Shown one piece after another: positions 10,555-21,581 of a DNA stretch of 64,000 bases. Position 1 is the first letter of the stretch, and each line of letters opens with the position of its first letter. The translations under genes were made by a program, and so were the position numbers. The DNA is taken from positions 62,001 through 126,000 of the forward strand of contig JAFEVB010000038.1 of NCBI GenBank assembly GCA_032629725.1, in the 5' to 3' direction. The notes beneath the pieces were generated by a model, which searched no databases, was not told the DNA's origin, and saw only the letters and a list, made by a program, of their open reading frames with translations. The DNA is from Gremmenia infestans. Its lineage: Eukaryota > Ascomycota > Leotiomycetes > Helotiales > Hamatocanthoscyphaceae.

Positions 10555-12637
10555 GAATGCTGTATGTGTCTTAGGAGGCTGATGGTTGGAAGCTGGTGGA
10601 AGCGTAATTTTGCCGGCGTCAGCAAGCGTGGTAAACCATCACGACTTCGCACTGGTGACAGACGCGGCTTCATGTTCGTCGTTGTGTCCGCTCCACAACC
10701 ATGCGCTGATGGTAGAATGAAGAGGGGGAGGGGAGTGCTGGTCAGTGATGTGATGTGGGCGAGAACGTGGGGCAGCTGTGGGTAGATCATTTGGTACCTT
10801 AGGTAGGCCTGGCATAAGTTTAGGGATGCATATGCCCTCGGGATATCCTGCTTAGATATGGTATTAGAATCAATCGCGTCCATTGTTCCCATCTCAGAAT
10901 TCGTCGCTGTTGAACTCTAGGTTCTTGCGACACACCCGTGAACATTCTACCCCCTTTTTCAATGTCGCAACACTTCCGCAGAATTCAGAGCAACGGTTTT
11001 GTGGCAGCTTCAAAATATCATGAACATTGAATTATCTGAATGGGCTTCTTTTCCGTGTGGTTAATCTTGAAGAAGGCTATGAATTCGCTGCATCACTGTG
11101 TCGTGGCTTCTCTCCATTAATCATGCATGAACATTCCCAAGCGGCGCGCCGCCCCAAAACCCCTACTTTGAAGACACAGCTCCAAGATTCACAGCACCAG
11201 GGCCCATCAATGAATCTGAAATCTGTTCGGGTTTTGTGATTTTCGACTGCTATGCTTAATCCAAGTTCAAGTTCGAGTTCTTCTGCCAGAGTCTCCATCA
11301 CATTCACCATCTCATCCAAATCCCGCTCATACTCCACAAACAGTTCCTAATTTCCTACTCCCATCCGGATCGAACATCCCTTATGAAACTCTTCTCTAGA
11401 TCCGCAAACTTGGTTTAAATCGAATCCTCTAGCTGCAGAATGAATAGTTCTCACCGTGCATTTGGTCACTTGTTCGATCGCTGAACCCATCTGGCTGACT
11501 TGAATATGACGAACGCTTCTTTCTACTCTCATGCAAATACTCGCACGGCTTTTCCCGGATACCTTCGAGCCACGTCCCACCTCCCTCGCTGCCATTGCCA
11601 ATTCTCTTCCTACAGTCGGATCGAATGCCAATCGCCCTCTTCCCAAACAAGTGTCCCCAGCCCTTAAAAGTCCAAGTACTAGATACCAGATACAAACACC
11701 ATTCTTTCCACACGCCGCTTGAGAGAGGCATGTAACTAGACCCATAGCTATATACGCATGTGAGTGGGAAAGTTTTCGTCGGATGGAAAGATTGCCAGGG
11801 GGCTAGGGGGGTGGGGGACTTCATAAAATGGGTGGGTAGGTTCTACGCAGAATGTGCTATTCCTCACTATCGTATTAAAATTGGCAATGGAAGAAGCTGG
11901 GGGATACGTATCATGGATTTTCCAGTGGCGGTATCATACAAGACATCCATGAATGTAAAATGTTGCTGTGATGTTACAGATGGGTGGGATTGGAACACAT
12001 ACGATGCAGTGCAGTAGAATATATGGGTTGATGGGATGAGAAGTCATTGCAAAATACATCTACAGCTGTTACATTTTAGTGGATGTATAGGAGCAGGAAG
12101 ACCTTCGGAACTGTTCCCCTTTAGTCAGCAGAAGGTGTCTGAGACAGATTCTGAAGAGGCAATTTCTCGATGGAGACAGTGGGCAAAGACACAAGCTCAT
12201 ATATAACTTGAAACACACAAGAAGCATTTGAGAAAAAAATAACCATGCTGAAAATAGATGAGCATGTAAAGCCGGGTGGAGGAATACTCCTTGAATCCCC
12301 AGCGAATCACCTGCACGTGATTGAGAGGATCTTGAGCATGTGACAATCGGTCGATTTAGGAATTGGAAAAAGTGACAGAACTAGGGACGGAGTAGAAGAT
12401 TGTTTACCTATCTGAATCTGTCTAGATCTAAGACCCTGAGCCACTCATATATCACCCAGTACGCCTCCACGAATGCACAAGCAAGTAATGGGAGGACTGA
12501 AAGGCGCTGTATGATTTTGTACAAGCAAGCAACCCTAGGTAGACTACCGAAAAACTGGCCGTATTCATGTAGGCCAATCAAATGAAAAGGATACTCCTTT
12601 CCCTTCCATCCCAGAACAGATTTTAAAATCAAGCTTT

Positions 12638-13402
12638 TTATTCAACCTTGTCCTCGAAGTTCTCCCCCGCAACTAGATCTGGGATGTCGTCGTCATCATC
12701 GTCTCCTTCCTTCTTGTCGCCTGCCTCCTTCTGCATGGACTGGTAGCTCTCGGCCAGCTTGCGGAGCGAGGCTAAGGAGTCTGGGCCTAGCTGGTTGAGG
12801 ATGCCTGGGACGAGTTCGGTGAGCTCTTTGTCTTCGCCGTTGCCGTAGATGGCGAAGGTGTTGGATGGAACTGCGGCGTGGACTGTAGGTTGTAAGGATT
12901 AGCTGCTGTGTGCCTCCGGATGTATGTTTTTGGGTGGGAAGGAGATGGATGTACCTTTGGGAGCAGCAAAGTGGATGACGTTGCCGTCCTGCTTGAACAT
13001 GTTGACCTCCTCGATGGCTTGGATAGGTTGCACATTAAGTTTCTTCAGGGATGTCTGTAGCTTCTTGTCGTCCATTCCTGCGCTCTTGTGCACCTTCTTG
13101 ACCTTTCTTCGCGGTGTGCCCTTTCCACTATTCACAATCTGTCAGCATCCTGCAATCAACTCCCCATCTCCTCCACCGATCTATCGCTGTGGAATTCGCA
13201 TTCGAGATCGGCCAGAGAGAATTGTAACGTACCCTAGAGTTAAAATGTTAGCTGTAGCCCTACTCGACCGCTGATTGGTAAATTCAAGTCCATCCCAGCC
13301 ACGGAGCTCCCAAAGAGCTTGAAAGCCGTGAAAATGAATCTACTCACCAAGTTGACCACCTGGCCTTGACGCCTGCATCTTCTTAAGCTTCTCGAGATCC
13401 AT
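12638..13402 (-). CDS. EGD1: Nascent polypeptide-associated complex subunit beta
   Basis: NAC beta (BTF3-like) binds ribosomes near the exit tunnel with NAC alpha and shields nascent chains. Exons read 13402-13348, a 1-nt exon at 13233, 13127-12955 and 12882-12638, giving 157 residues. The start is MDLEKLKKMQAS. The junction gives LGGKGTPRRKVKKVHKS (ribosome-binding basic motif). The NAC domain follows (LNVQPIQAIEEVNMFKQDG, HFAAPK, VHAAVPSNTFAIYGNGEDKE), and the tail is acidic (GDDDDDIPDLVAGENFEDKV). Exon 1 ends in phase 1 while the next clear exon needs two preceding bases, so at least one extra base must come from the middle. The single G between CTCTAG and GTACGT supplies it and restores the Gly-Gly-Lys-Gly of relatives. 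A 19-nt exon ending at the same donor is an alternative. Confidence 0.93.
13233..13233 (-). other. EGD1: Probable 1-nt microexon of EGD1
   Basis: On the minus strand this G is preceded by a complete intron end (GCTAAC branch site, then CTCTAG at 13234) and followed at once by a strong donor, GTACGT at 13232. Intron 1 (13347-13234, donor GTGAGT) and intron 2 (13232-13128, CTGAC branch site, acceptor AATAG) each look canonical. Joining the exons without this base shifts the frame in the conserved core. Confidence 0.6.
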
Positions 13403-14060
13403 GATTGCGGTTGGAGACCTTTGTGGGAGGAGGTATCGTGAGAGTGAGGAGACGGTTCTGCGGCACCAGCTATTAGCAATTCGTCCTCCGCGCAGGGTTC
13501 GCAAGCATGTAGGAGGGCTTCAACGGGGGATTGGTGTACATACGGGTGTGATTGTGGAGTTGAGAGGCTCCTGTTGCGGTGGACGTCGTGTGGCCGTCAA
13601 GGTCGAATTCTGTGTGTGCAGTTTGACGCCAAGACTTTTTCAAATTTAAGCGATAAAATGTGGGGAAGTTTTTTCAACTTAAATTTATCTCAACCATTTC
13701 TCACCGCAGATTGGAAATACAAGAGAAATTATATACATTTGTGGGTAAAATGTTTATATACTCATTTTAGAATCGTAGATGAAACGAATAAATGTTCCAG
13801 ATTTCCTTTTACACAGATTAGTATAGAATTTCAGGGCTAGGCTAGTATCTCCCGGAGCTTGTCTTGCTCCATCCGCAAATTCTATGGCGCCTCTTCAATG
13901 AGCCGGGGGCTCAACTGTCACATAGTAAATATATATATGACAGCTTCCGTAGAAGCACATCATCGATTTCAATATCTCACTCTCTCCACCTAACACTTGA
14001 AAACATAGTGTCGCTTCTATTTACCGCGAGCCACTCTACCGCGAGAGGATAAAGCATCGG
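13403..14060. other. Promoter of EGD1 and 3' flank of the LCCL gene
   Basis: About 0.66 kb, AT-rich from 13660 to 13850. No coding frame with a recognisable domain and no RNA gene seen. Confidence 0.45.
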
Positions 14061-15938
14061 TCATCTTGATTCTTTTTTTGGCGCCATCTGCGTCCAAGTC
14101 CCATTCGCATTCCAAATACCAGCATTGGTATAATCCAAACCATTGTCTTCCTTCAAATAACCAAATCTAAAATACTCAGGCATCTCAAGCGCCGTCCTTT
14201 CCCATGTGAAAGTATCACCTGTACTCGTGCTCTCACCGAAATAGCTTCTGTGCCGCTCGACGTCGTTAACAAGAACGCTGATCCCATCGTATGGATTAGG
14301 CATTGGCGGCGGATCCCAGTCAAACGTAATGTTGGACGTTGGTGCATCCAGTGAGATCAGAGGAGCCGTTATATTGGGCAGGAGTGAACCGAAGGCCCCA
14401 TCACCTCGGAGTGCACCAGCCGTTTGGAGAACAGGGTCGAATCCCCAGCGAGCGATTCCATTTATGAATAGTCCAACAAGTAGTCCTTGGTAGAGCAATG
14501 AGGGACGAGTCTGCATACTCGTGCCCGGCAGTAAGAGCAGAGCTAGAATATAATGATGAATGCGTAAGTTTAGGCCTGGAAGCGCTAAACTAACCAGAAT
14601 AGCAGCGACAAATATCCCATAGAGGGCTAGGTATCGAGGTAGACGCCCTTCGAGACGAAAATAGTAGATCTGTTGAGCTATAATAAGCACAATGATGAGG
14701 ATAATGATAGCTAATGCGAGTTTGGCTCCAGGTTGCTGTTCTAGATCATGTGATGTGAGACGCGAAATGGGGATCCATTCAAATGAGTAATTTGAGAGTG
14801 CGCCAAACCAGCAGCCTCCTAGCGATAGAATCGTTTTCTCAACAGGTGCTGTCAAGCCTAGAAGAGTACGCTTGACGCAAATCATGTAGATGACTACGGC
14901 ACAGAATGCAGCCGGTAGGAATCTGCCAATGAAATTTGAAAATAGGTCGGCAAGTACAGACTGCGAGTGATATGATATTCCGGATGGATCTGAGACGAGA
15001 CTGACGTGGGCGAAGATGATGATGAACAGACTGGAAAAGTGAATCATTGGTGAAGCTGTGAAAACGGATATAACGGTAGTGAAGATAATGGAAACAGCTA
15101 GGATAATCCATCGCAAGTCCTTTACTCTGCATGAGACCTTGTCTGTTGAAAACGTGAAGGATACTGGGAAATACGAATCGAATCCAACACTAGATATCCC
15201 ATTCTGCGTTGTGCTGAGAAATCCATCATGCTTTCCAATCTTAGACACAATTCCACAGCCACCGTCGAAGTCACCGACAACGCCAGCATGGATTGCAGCA
15301 CCACAAATGAACGAGTCTCCGCGGTAGACTGGACCTCCTACTACTAGGGGCCGATAATTAATCTCTTGGTCTCCTATCATACGAGGATTCAAAAGTTGAA
15401 CGCCCGCACAATTTGCAGGACACCGGAAAGCAAAGGAACTGCCATTGAACGGCTGGCATTCATTCCCATCAAGTCCGCACCCGTTCTTGGCATGCCAAAA
15501 AGTATCTGTACAATGAAGGTATTGGATAGTCTCGTTAGATCCTTTGATCTTTCCGGTGGAGGTACTGATAGTGAGGAGTGATCCAAAAATCCCAAGCCAG
15601 CATACACACAATGATAGCAATAGCGCAAACTTGCTCCGCTGAGACGGAAAAGTCTGATCGAGCCACTGGACGGGGTATTGCTGGATTCTCGGCATCCACG
15701 GACTGACGACCTGTATTTGTGGTTTCTGGGGTCCTTGGATCCACCGAACAACAGTTTGCCAAATAGACCTTCCAGGACGAGTTGAAGCATTTTGCTGCTG
15801 AGCTGATCCCGAATTCGTCTCGTCAATCTCGAACCCTTCAAGATTCAAGGGTTGGGCTTCTTCATCAACGACACCACGTGAGGTCGCGTCGTCTTCTCTT
15901 GGCCCATAGTCTCGGGCTTCAGCATTGTGGCCATTCAT
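14061..15938 (-). CDS. LCCL-domain polytopic membrane protein
   Basis: Single-exon gene of 625 residues. The N-terminal region of about 100 residues is cytosolic-like and acidic, followed by a membrane segment (SKFALLLSLCVCWLGIFGSLL). Then comes an extracytoplasmic LCCL domain, roughly residues 160-265, with its cysteines (CPANCAGVQLLNPRMIGD, YRGDSFICGAAIHAGVV and GGCGIVSKI). After it lie about seven to eight hydrophobic segments (for example WIILAVSIIFTTVISVF, FIIIFAHVSLV, LALAIIILIIVLIIAQQIYY). The C-terminal domain carries NIT/NWT-type sequons and a conserved-looking WDPPPMPNPYDGISV stretch. This architecture matches the LCCL membrane family known in filamentous fungi. Its biochemical role is unknown; a cell-surface or secretory-pathway location is inferred. 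Confidence 0.9.
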   Translation of the reverse strand: MNGHNAEARDYGPREDDATSRGVVDEEAQPLNLEGFEIDETNSGSAQQQNASTRPGRSIWQTVVRWIQGPQKPQIQVVSPWMPRIQQYPVQWLDQTFPSQRSKFALLLSLCVCWLGIFGSLLTISTSTGKIKGSNETIQYLHCTDTFWHAKNGCGLDGNECQPFNGSSFAFRCPANCAGVQLLNPRMIGDQEINYRPLVVGGPVYRGDSFICGAAIHAGVVGDFDGGCGIVSKIGKHDGFLSTTQNGISSVGFDSYFPVSFTFSTDKVSCRVKDLRWIILAVSIIFTTVISVFTASPMIHFSSLFIIIFAHVSLVSDPSGISYHSQSVLADLFSNFIGRFLPAAFCAVVIYMICVKRTLLGLTAPVEKTILSLGGCWFGALSNYSFEWIPISRLTSHDLEQQPGAKLALAIIILIIVLIIAQQIYYFRLEGRLPRYLALYGIFVAAILVSLALPGLNLRIHHYILALLLLPGTSMQTRPSLLYQGLLVGLFINGIARWGFDPVLQTAGALRGDGAFGSLLPNITAPLISLDAPTSNITFDWDPPPMPNPYDGISVLVNDVERHRSYFGESTSTGDTFTWERTALEMPEYFRFGYLKEDNGLDYTNAGIWNANGTWTQMAPKKESR

Positions 15939-16999
15939 AAGGGCGATGGACCTGTTGCGATCTGATCAAAGCAAAGGTATCGATGTCGGCGTTGGCTCGG
16001 ATGTTGACTGCATCGTGGCCTCTTACTTCTGCTTGAAAGACGGTATACAATATAGACAAGCTAAAGGATTAAGCTGACAAAGATATGTCCTCCCAGATAC
16101 ATATTAATGGTACATGGGGCAGTAAGCAGTTTGTTTGGTGATATGGTAAAAGCCAGGTGTTGTCGGATTTCGGCGAAGGCTATCAGAAATCTTACGGGTA
16201 ATTTTAGGTATCGTCCAGGCTTCGGATATCGATTTCTCACTGGCCGTTTAGCGAACGTTCCCCTGTAAGTTTACCCCATATAGCGTCTTGGCCCTACTGC
16301 GGTGCAGAGTTCCACCCCACCCACGGTCATTAAGCAGGACAACCAATATCCTTTAATTCCTCTCTCCCTACAACCTCATTGATAAAAATAAAACATTCTC
16401 TCCATGGGTCTTAACCTCGACCTGAAAACAACGACTTCACATTCAAACCTCAGTAGTCTGCCACCGGAGGCTGTTGAATCTTTTGTCACATGTCTCACCC
16501 TCCCGAAAATATGTAGCCCGAGCCTTGCCTCGAGGGAAGTCAACATCAAATCATCGGAAGGGGCATTCAGAAAGTAGTTTCGTGCAAGAAGATTAATTTG
16601 ACATCTACGGAACAGCTCTAGCAAGCGATCTCCTTCCTTGAACATGTGCTCGTCTATTTGAACGTCTCAGTCCGATCGTTCTATCACGTCTGCATCAAGG
16701 GAAGAAAGGAGAAAATCAGTCCGGCTTCTTGGAAATACAATCAAAGCAATTTCTCTCAACTCAAAAATGGCTGCTTGTCATATCTATCTCTCCTTGTTGA
16801 AGGTGGCACTCAGGGAGAATACGATGATACAGATCATGAATGCAATGACTAACAAACCGGACTAGGTTAAGAAGGTCAATTATTATCGTGCCTAAAATCA
16901 CTTTCTCGTCTAATACATTGAGAACCACACTCTCCTTTCCAGTCTTCGTCTTGGGGCCATCTAACATTGCTTGCATAGAGATGGATGAATTGCCTACTT
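15939..16999. other. Intergenic region, 1.1 kb
   Basis: Contains the promoter of the LCCL gene near 15939-16100 and the 3' flank of the broken oxidoreductase. The frames at 16376-16645 and 16646-16852 have no domain. Nothing else seen. Confidence 0.45.
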
Positions 17000-17955
17000 T
17001 TACAAAGTTACCACTACCTTCTTCGCAGAAACACCTTTCTTGCTTATGTCCATAGCCTCCTGCACCCGCTCAAGACCCTTTCCTACGATATGAGGATCCG
17101 TGCCGGCACGATTGTCCTCGCATCGAGCGCTCTAGGCAGGAAATCCTCATAAATGGCCTTCCCAACCTCCTTTCCCACCAAGTCGCCCCAATTAATGAAC
17201 TTGGTACTGACACCCATCATTCTTGACTTGATAGTCCCTGAGATCATCTCGATTACAAAGCCGAAAAGAAAAGGTGGAAACCCAAACACACAATTCGGGA
17301 AAAGGGGCAAGTCTAGACTGCACTGCGCGACTAATTTGGTTCCTTGACATGCACCGAGGACCTCTATGCATGCTTTCATCGAGCCGGCGCCAACACTTAT
17401 AGCGCCTTCTACTTGTCGGTTCTTGAATGCTGCGATGATATCGCGGACTGCGGTGGGACTGTGGTAGTCAAAAACTTCGGCTGCACCCAGTCGCTTGAGG
17501 TAGGCATTGTTCTTGGGGGACGCCGTTGTAATGACTTCGTATCCTGCAGCCCTTGCAAGCTGAATAGCATTGAATCCCACGCTAGTAGCGCCGCCCCAAA
17601 TCAACAGTGTTTTCGAGGGAGTTGGGAAAGTAGTTGGAAAAGGAAGTGCGAGGTTGTCTTTTTGAAAAAGAGCGCATGCAGCGGTTGATAAGCCTAGTGG
17701 CATCACGCATGCTGCCTCGTATGATACAAATTCGGGAATATCGGACGTCATATCTTGGTGTAGTACCGTATATTCCTGGAAACCACCCTGGGATGGGAGA
17801 TTGATTGGCTTGTTCAGACCAGTAGCATGGGCGACGACACGGTCTCCCACTTTGAAGCGCGTGACACCTTTTCCAACCTCAACAATCTCTCCCGCTACGT
17901 CGGTACCTAGGATGAAAGGCAGCTTGACCCATGGGACGACAAAGTTGTGTGCTTC
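17000..17955 (-). pseudogene. Zinc-binding-dehydrogenase-like (MDR) quinone/enoyl reductase, broken
   Basis: Medium-chain reductase of the quinone-oxidoreductase-like group (NADPH-dependent, without the zinc ligands of classic ADH). Homology begins at 17955 after an acceptor-like CATCTAG, with AHNFVVPWVKLPFILGTDVA, then VGKGVTRFKVGDRVVAHA. The Rossmann motif is WGGATSVGFNAIQLARAAGY. The frame stops at 17083 just after RTIVPARILIS. The missing end is in another frame (DPHIVGKGLERVQEAMDISK to stop at 17000-17002), so one base is lost or gained near 17093-17110. The first roughly 40 residues of the family, with the usual NPVDWK segment, were not found upstream, and no ATG opens the first block. 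Two independent defects favour a pseudogene; a sequencing error could explain only the frameshift. Confidence 0.75.
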
Positions 17956-18568
17956 CTAGATGATCCACTTGAGCCAATCAGCTGTTTTAACTTACCGCAG
18001 CATGACTTGTTTTTTGATAAGATTTATTGTTATAAACAACCCCTGAATATAGGGATTGAAAGATGTTTTGTAATTGATTATTTCAAACGACTACTAGTAT
18101 TTTTGATAAAGCAGCCTCGCTCACGTTTCCGAATAAAAACGGATTTTATGAAAGTGAGGAAGTTGGATTTGGGTTTAACAACCAGCTGGTAGACTTCCAT
18201 AAGGACTGATGAGACTTTTCTGGAGATTGTGTTTATAGTGAGATCGAAGCAGATCATTTTGCTCTCTGGGTGCTCTCTAGTCACACCTACGCGCAAGCCT
18301 CGGAGAAACTCGCTACCATTCAAAAGGTTGCATATGCTTCGAACATTTTCTAAGTGGAATGAAAGCATGCAGTAAGTAGTCTATTTACCGCTCTTGAACC
18401 CTTAGCCTCCCGCTCGAGTGGTGCTGGAGGTCTTCACCCCGCTTTCTCATTGGATGCGGGGTCAGCGCCGAAAAATGTTGGTTGTAACTAAAAAGAACGA
18501 AGGAAATAGACCTTCCATATCCTTTTGAGGCCGCAATCTTCTCCAGAACAATAAACCCTACTCAACAA
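17956..18568. other. Intergenic region, 0.6 kb
   Basis: Lies where the missing 5' end of the oxidoreductase would be expected. A donor-like GTAAGT follows CATGCTGCG near 17990-18003 on the minus strand, but no upstream MDR exon could be found. AT-rich, nothing else seen. Confidence 0.45.
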
Positions 18569-20963
18569 CTAGACAATTGTAATTAGGTATCGCTCCTCCA
18601 CAAACTCTGGTTCTTCAAGAACCTTAGCACATTGCGCTTCTGCAGTCGTTTTCCCAGACGCCTCAAACAGTCCCAGAAATCGGTCTTGAGTCTTTCGGTG
18701 GCCCTCATCAAATGCCGAAATATTGAAATAGCCAGCACGGGAATATTCTCCTTTCTTGCCACCCGTCGGAAGAACGATCAATCCCTTAAGGTTCCGCTTG
18801 TTGTATTTGCCTGTTCCCAATGTCTCAAGCACAGGAAGTAGATAGATATCTCGCCCATCGAGTTCATCAGAATCAGGATATACTCGAAATCTTTCCTTCT
18901 TGTCTTCCGGGGAGTTGATCTCAACTTCGTAGTAGCTGAAATCTATACCATCCCAATCTCCCCCTTGAATTTTGTTCAATTCTCCTGCGAGCATAACCGA
19001 GTAACTCATTTGCAACTCACCTCCCACAAGCTCCCCGAATTCTTCTTTTCCAGCAGGCACGACGTTAGCACCGAGGACATGCGCGTAATACGCATACTTG
19101 GTTCCTTCGGACTTTGGAGAATAATGGACAAATCCCTTCTCATCTACACTCGCCCAACTCCAGCTTGGAGCACGATACTCACTCCCAGAAAGCAACCTCC
19201 TCCCAGGGGATTGCTGACACCACAGCAGCTGCGTCTCCATATCCTTTCTCCACAAACCCGCTAAATATTGATCTCCATTCTCCTCAAACGCCTTCTGTGC
19301 AATTCCCGAAATAGCAATCATCTTGTCTTTTGCAAATGTCAATTGTGCGCCCGTATACAATATTACAATGGTATGCCAAATTTCGGAAATGGGTTTCCGT
19401 TCCCGGTGAAACATGTGCTGGTGTTCGAATTTAGGGAGACCTTCGGGGAAAGACTCGGAAGCATCGCAGTGACGACATTCCCAGAAGAGTTCTGTTTTGC
19501 TAAAGTGGAGCGTTCGTGGCGAGAGGAGTCGTTCTTGGAGAGCCCATGCGCGGCCTGCTAAGTGAGATTTGACAACCGACCTGTGAAATGCACTGGGGGC
19601 AATATCCCACATCTCGCCTGTAGTTAGTTCAATATGGACTTTGCCGATGAAGCCTGGAGGTTTGAGGAAACAGCCTTTGGTGCCGTCTGTAGCCCCCGCG
19701 GCAGCAATGGTGATGGTTGATCCACCATAAATGGAGCTCATAAGTGCTGATTCACTGCGCCAGTCCATGTCGCAAAGTTGGATGATGCAGAGAGAGTCGA
19801 TCCAAAGATACCGGAGACCAAGAGAGCGCGTGATGTATATGGCGTCTTGGAAGGTCTTTGTGAGATGTTCTTCTGGGATCGCGCTCATGAATTCTTCTAG
19901 GTTGCCTTGCTGGAGTTTGTGGAAATTCTGAGTCCCCCAGCAATGGCTGAGGGTCGCATAGCGAGGCTTTGTAGTCAAATCGGAGCTTTGAACGAGACGG
20001 ATGGGGGTGGAGCCTACGTCGATGAGCCGGGTGGGGAGTTGGCTGTCTTCGGTCGACTTGCAAGACTCGTGCGTCTCCAGACATGCATCGAGCCACTTTT
20101 TGGCTAGCTCGAGTTGCGATAGGTCTTTATGCGCTGCAAGATGAGTAGATTCTTTTCTCAAAGTAAATAGTTCTGCCATTTGTAAGCTTCATTTTGCAAC
20201 ATTTCCGCCGGAGTGTTAAAAGCATACGATGATCATAGTTTTGAACGCAATACAATGGATCTGCCGGAAGCCAGCAATGGTTATCCAATCCCGGCCATGT
20301 CAATGTCAAGTTGAGATATCCCTCCTCACTTCGTATTGAAACCAAAATAAGCGTCGATTTCCCAAGGCAATTCAAACGGTTTTCCTTCTTATGCCAATTT
20401 TCAAGGGAATAGCCCCTGCTAATTGAACATTGTACAAACAGCGTACATAGCTGGCATCCATTCCGGTGGCCGGCTTCAAACTCGAGTGTGTTTTCGTAAT
20501 GTGGCTGCTGGTAAGGCCCTTCACGCTCAGTGGGATGATATTCTGGCACCTTTTTGATGATTTCTGGCCATTCTTCAAGCAACTTTTGACAATTTGGGCA
20601 ATAGCCATTGGAGACAGGGACCTGAGAAGATACTTCTTGGATCTTTTCCTCAAGGGCGGCTTTGTTGAATTTGTCCTCCAGAAGCAGCTTTTCCTCGGCC
20701 GAGGATTCTAAATAGTCTTCATACCATTTTTCTAGGTTCCTGTGCGCTTCATCACCACAAGGGCAGGGGATACCCTTCTTTTGCTTGTAGTCTGCCTTCC
20801 ATATGTTGTGTTCCTCGCGGGAATCCGGAAGTACTATTCGGCTCGGATCAGGAGGCGGCAGCTCATCAGTCCCTAGCTTTTCTGTACTCGGAAGTTCTTG
20901 CTGCGAGACCACATGTAAGCCCGAAAGCTCACCCGAAAGCTCGGAAACTAAATTGTCTGCCAT
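18569..20963 (-). CDS. HET-domain protein with cysteine-rich N-terminal region
   Basis: Exons 20963-20228 and 20133-18569 (intron 20134-20227, GTATGC..TTGCAG) give 766 residues. The start is MADNLVSELSGELSG. The N-terminal 245 residues are unlike the first HET gene. They contain CPCGDEAH near 60-70, CPNCQKLLEEW near 125-135 and CQLCTLFVQC near 170-180, and end with WPGLDNHCWLPADPLYCV. The HET domain follows: AKKWLDACLETHESCKS, RYATLSHCWGTQNFHKL, LWIDSLCIIQ and RAWALQERLLSPRTLHF, the classic tol-like layout. The C-terminus carries YRAPSWSWASVDE, typical of this subfamily. It is expected to be cytosolic. A role in non-self recognition is inferred from the family. The cysteine pairs suggest metal binding but the ligands are not proven. 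Confidence 0.92.
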
Positions 20964-21581
20964 GAAACGCAAGTGACAGGATTCAAAGTTTTACAGGGTC
21001 TGTTGCGTCCACTTCACGATGGAGATGTGCAAGAAAGTCGGTTGACCTGGGCCTGGAGCCTGGCCGTTAAGATTTTACCGAGAGCACTCAGCTCGCCCCC
21101 TGTCAGGAGTACAGACACGTGATCCACCTCTACGAGAGAGAGTTGTTGGAACAGGTAGGTCACAAATATTTAAAGCTTGAAGGCTAGTCTAAACAGAGCT
21201 TTGATACATAGATTTTCTATAAGTCACGGATATATCCATTACTATTCTAGTATATCTTCAAAATTACAGAGAATCAAGCCATCTAAATGCGGAATGTCTG
21301 TGGAGGACAACGCGATAACTAAATTAGATTTCAAGAGACAGACCAAGAACTTACTTTACATTAGGAAAGTATTCTATAATCATAATGTTTTCAAATCTGT
21401 CTCAGAAAGACCAAGATCAATCTCCAAAATGGCAAACAGAAGTTATATTCTATGCTATTTGAATGGGAACCCCATTCCACCAACAAACCCCTTACGCCAT
21501 TGCCACGAATTTGACGATATTTCAATAATCGAATAAAAATACATACCATTCGCTGGATACTGACTGTCCTCTCACATCCCC
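20964..21581. other. Promoter of the second HET gene
   Basis: About 0.6 kb. A CACGTGAT site lies at 21116-21123, about 0.15 kb upstream of the HET start. The rest is AT-rich and forms the 3' flank of the methyltransferase-like gene. Confidence 0.45.
21116..21123. promoter_or_regulatory. CACGTGAT E-box-like site
   Basis: Exact octamer shared with 5673, 43397 and 47777, here upstream of the HET gene starting at 20963. Function inferred only from consensus. Confidence 0.25.

Larger units (their letters stand above)
8366..12637. other. Gene-poor region, 4.3 kb
   Basis: The longest stretch without a convincing gene. Short frames exist at 9559-9831, 10506-10892, 11077-11337 and 11347-11824 on the minus strand, but none shows a domain, and several overlap in competing frames. 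Several parts are AT-rich, notably 8580-9500. A short dispersed repeat sharing CGAAGTGCAACA occurs twice, at 9968-9990 and 10533-10554. No reverse transcriptase, transposase, LTR or tRNA was recognised. It may hold decayed repeats or non-coding transcripts. Confidence 0.5.

Noticed and set aside
10506..10892. 128-residue minus-strand frame in the gene-poor region
   Set aside because: No recognisable domain, a competing frame on the other strand, and it ends in one of the short repeats.
11347..11824. Overlapping 131- and 132-residue minus-strand frames
   Set aside because: Two long frames over the same DNA with no family similarity; likely chance in a less AT-rich stretch.
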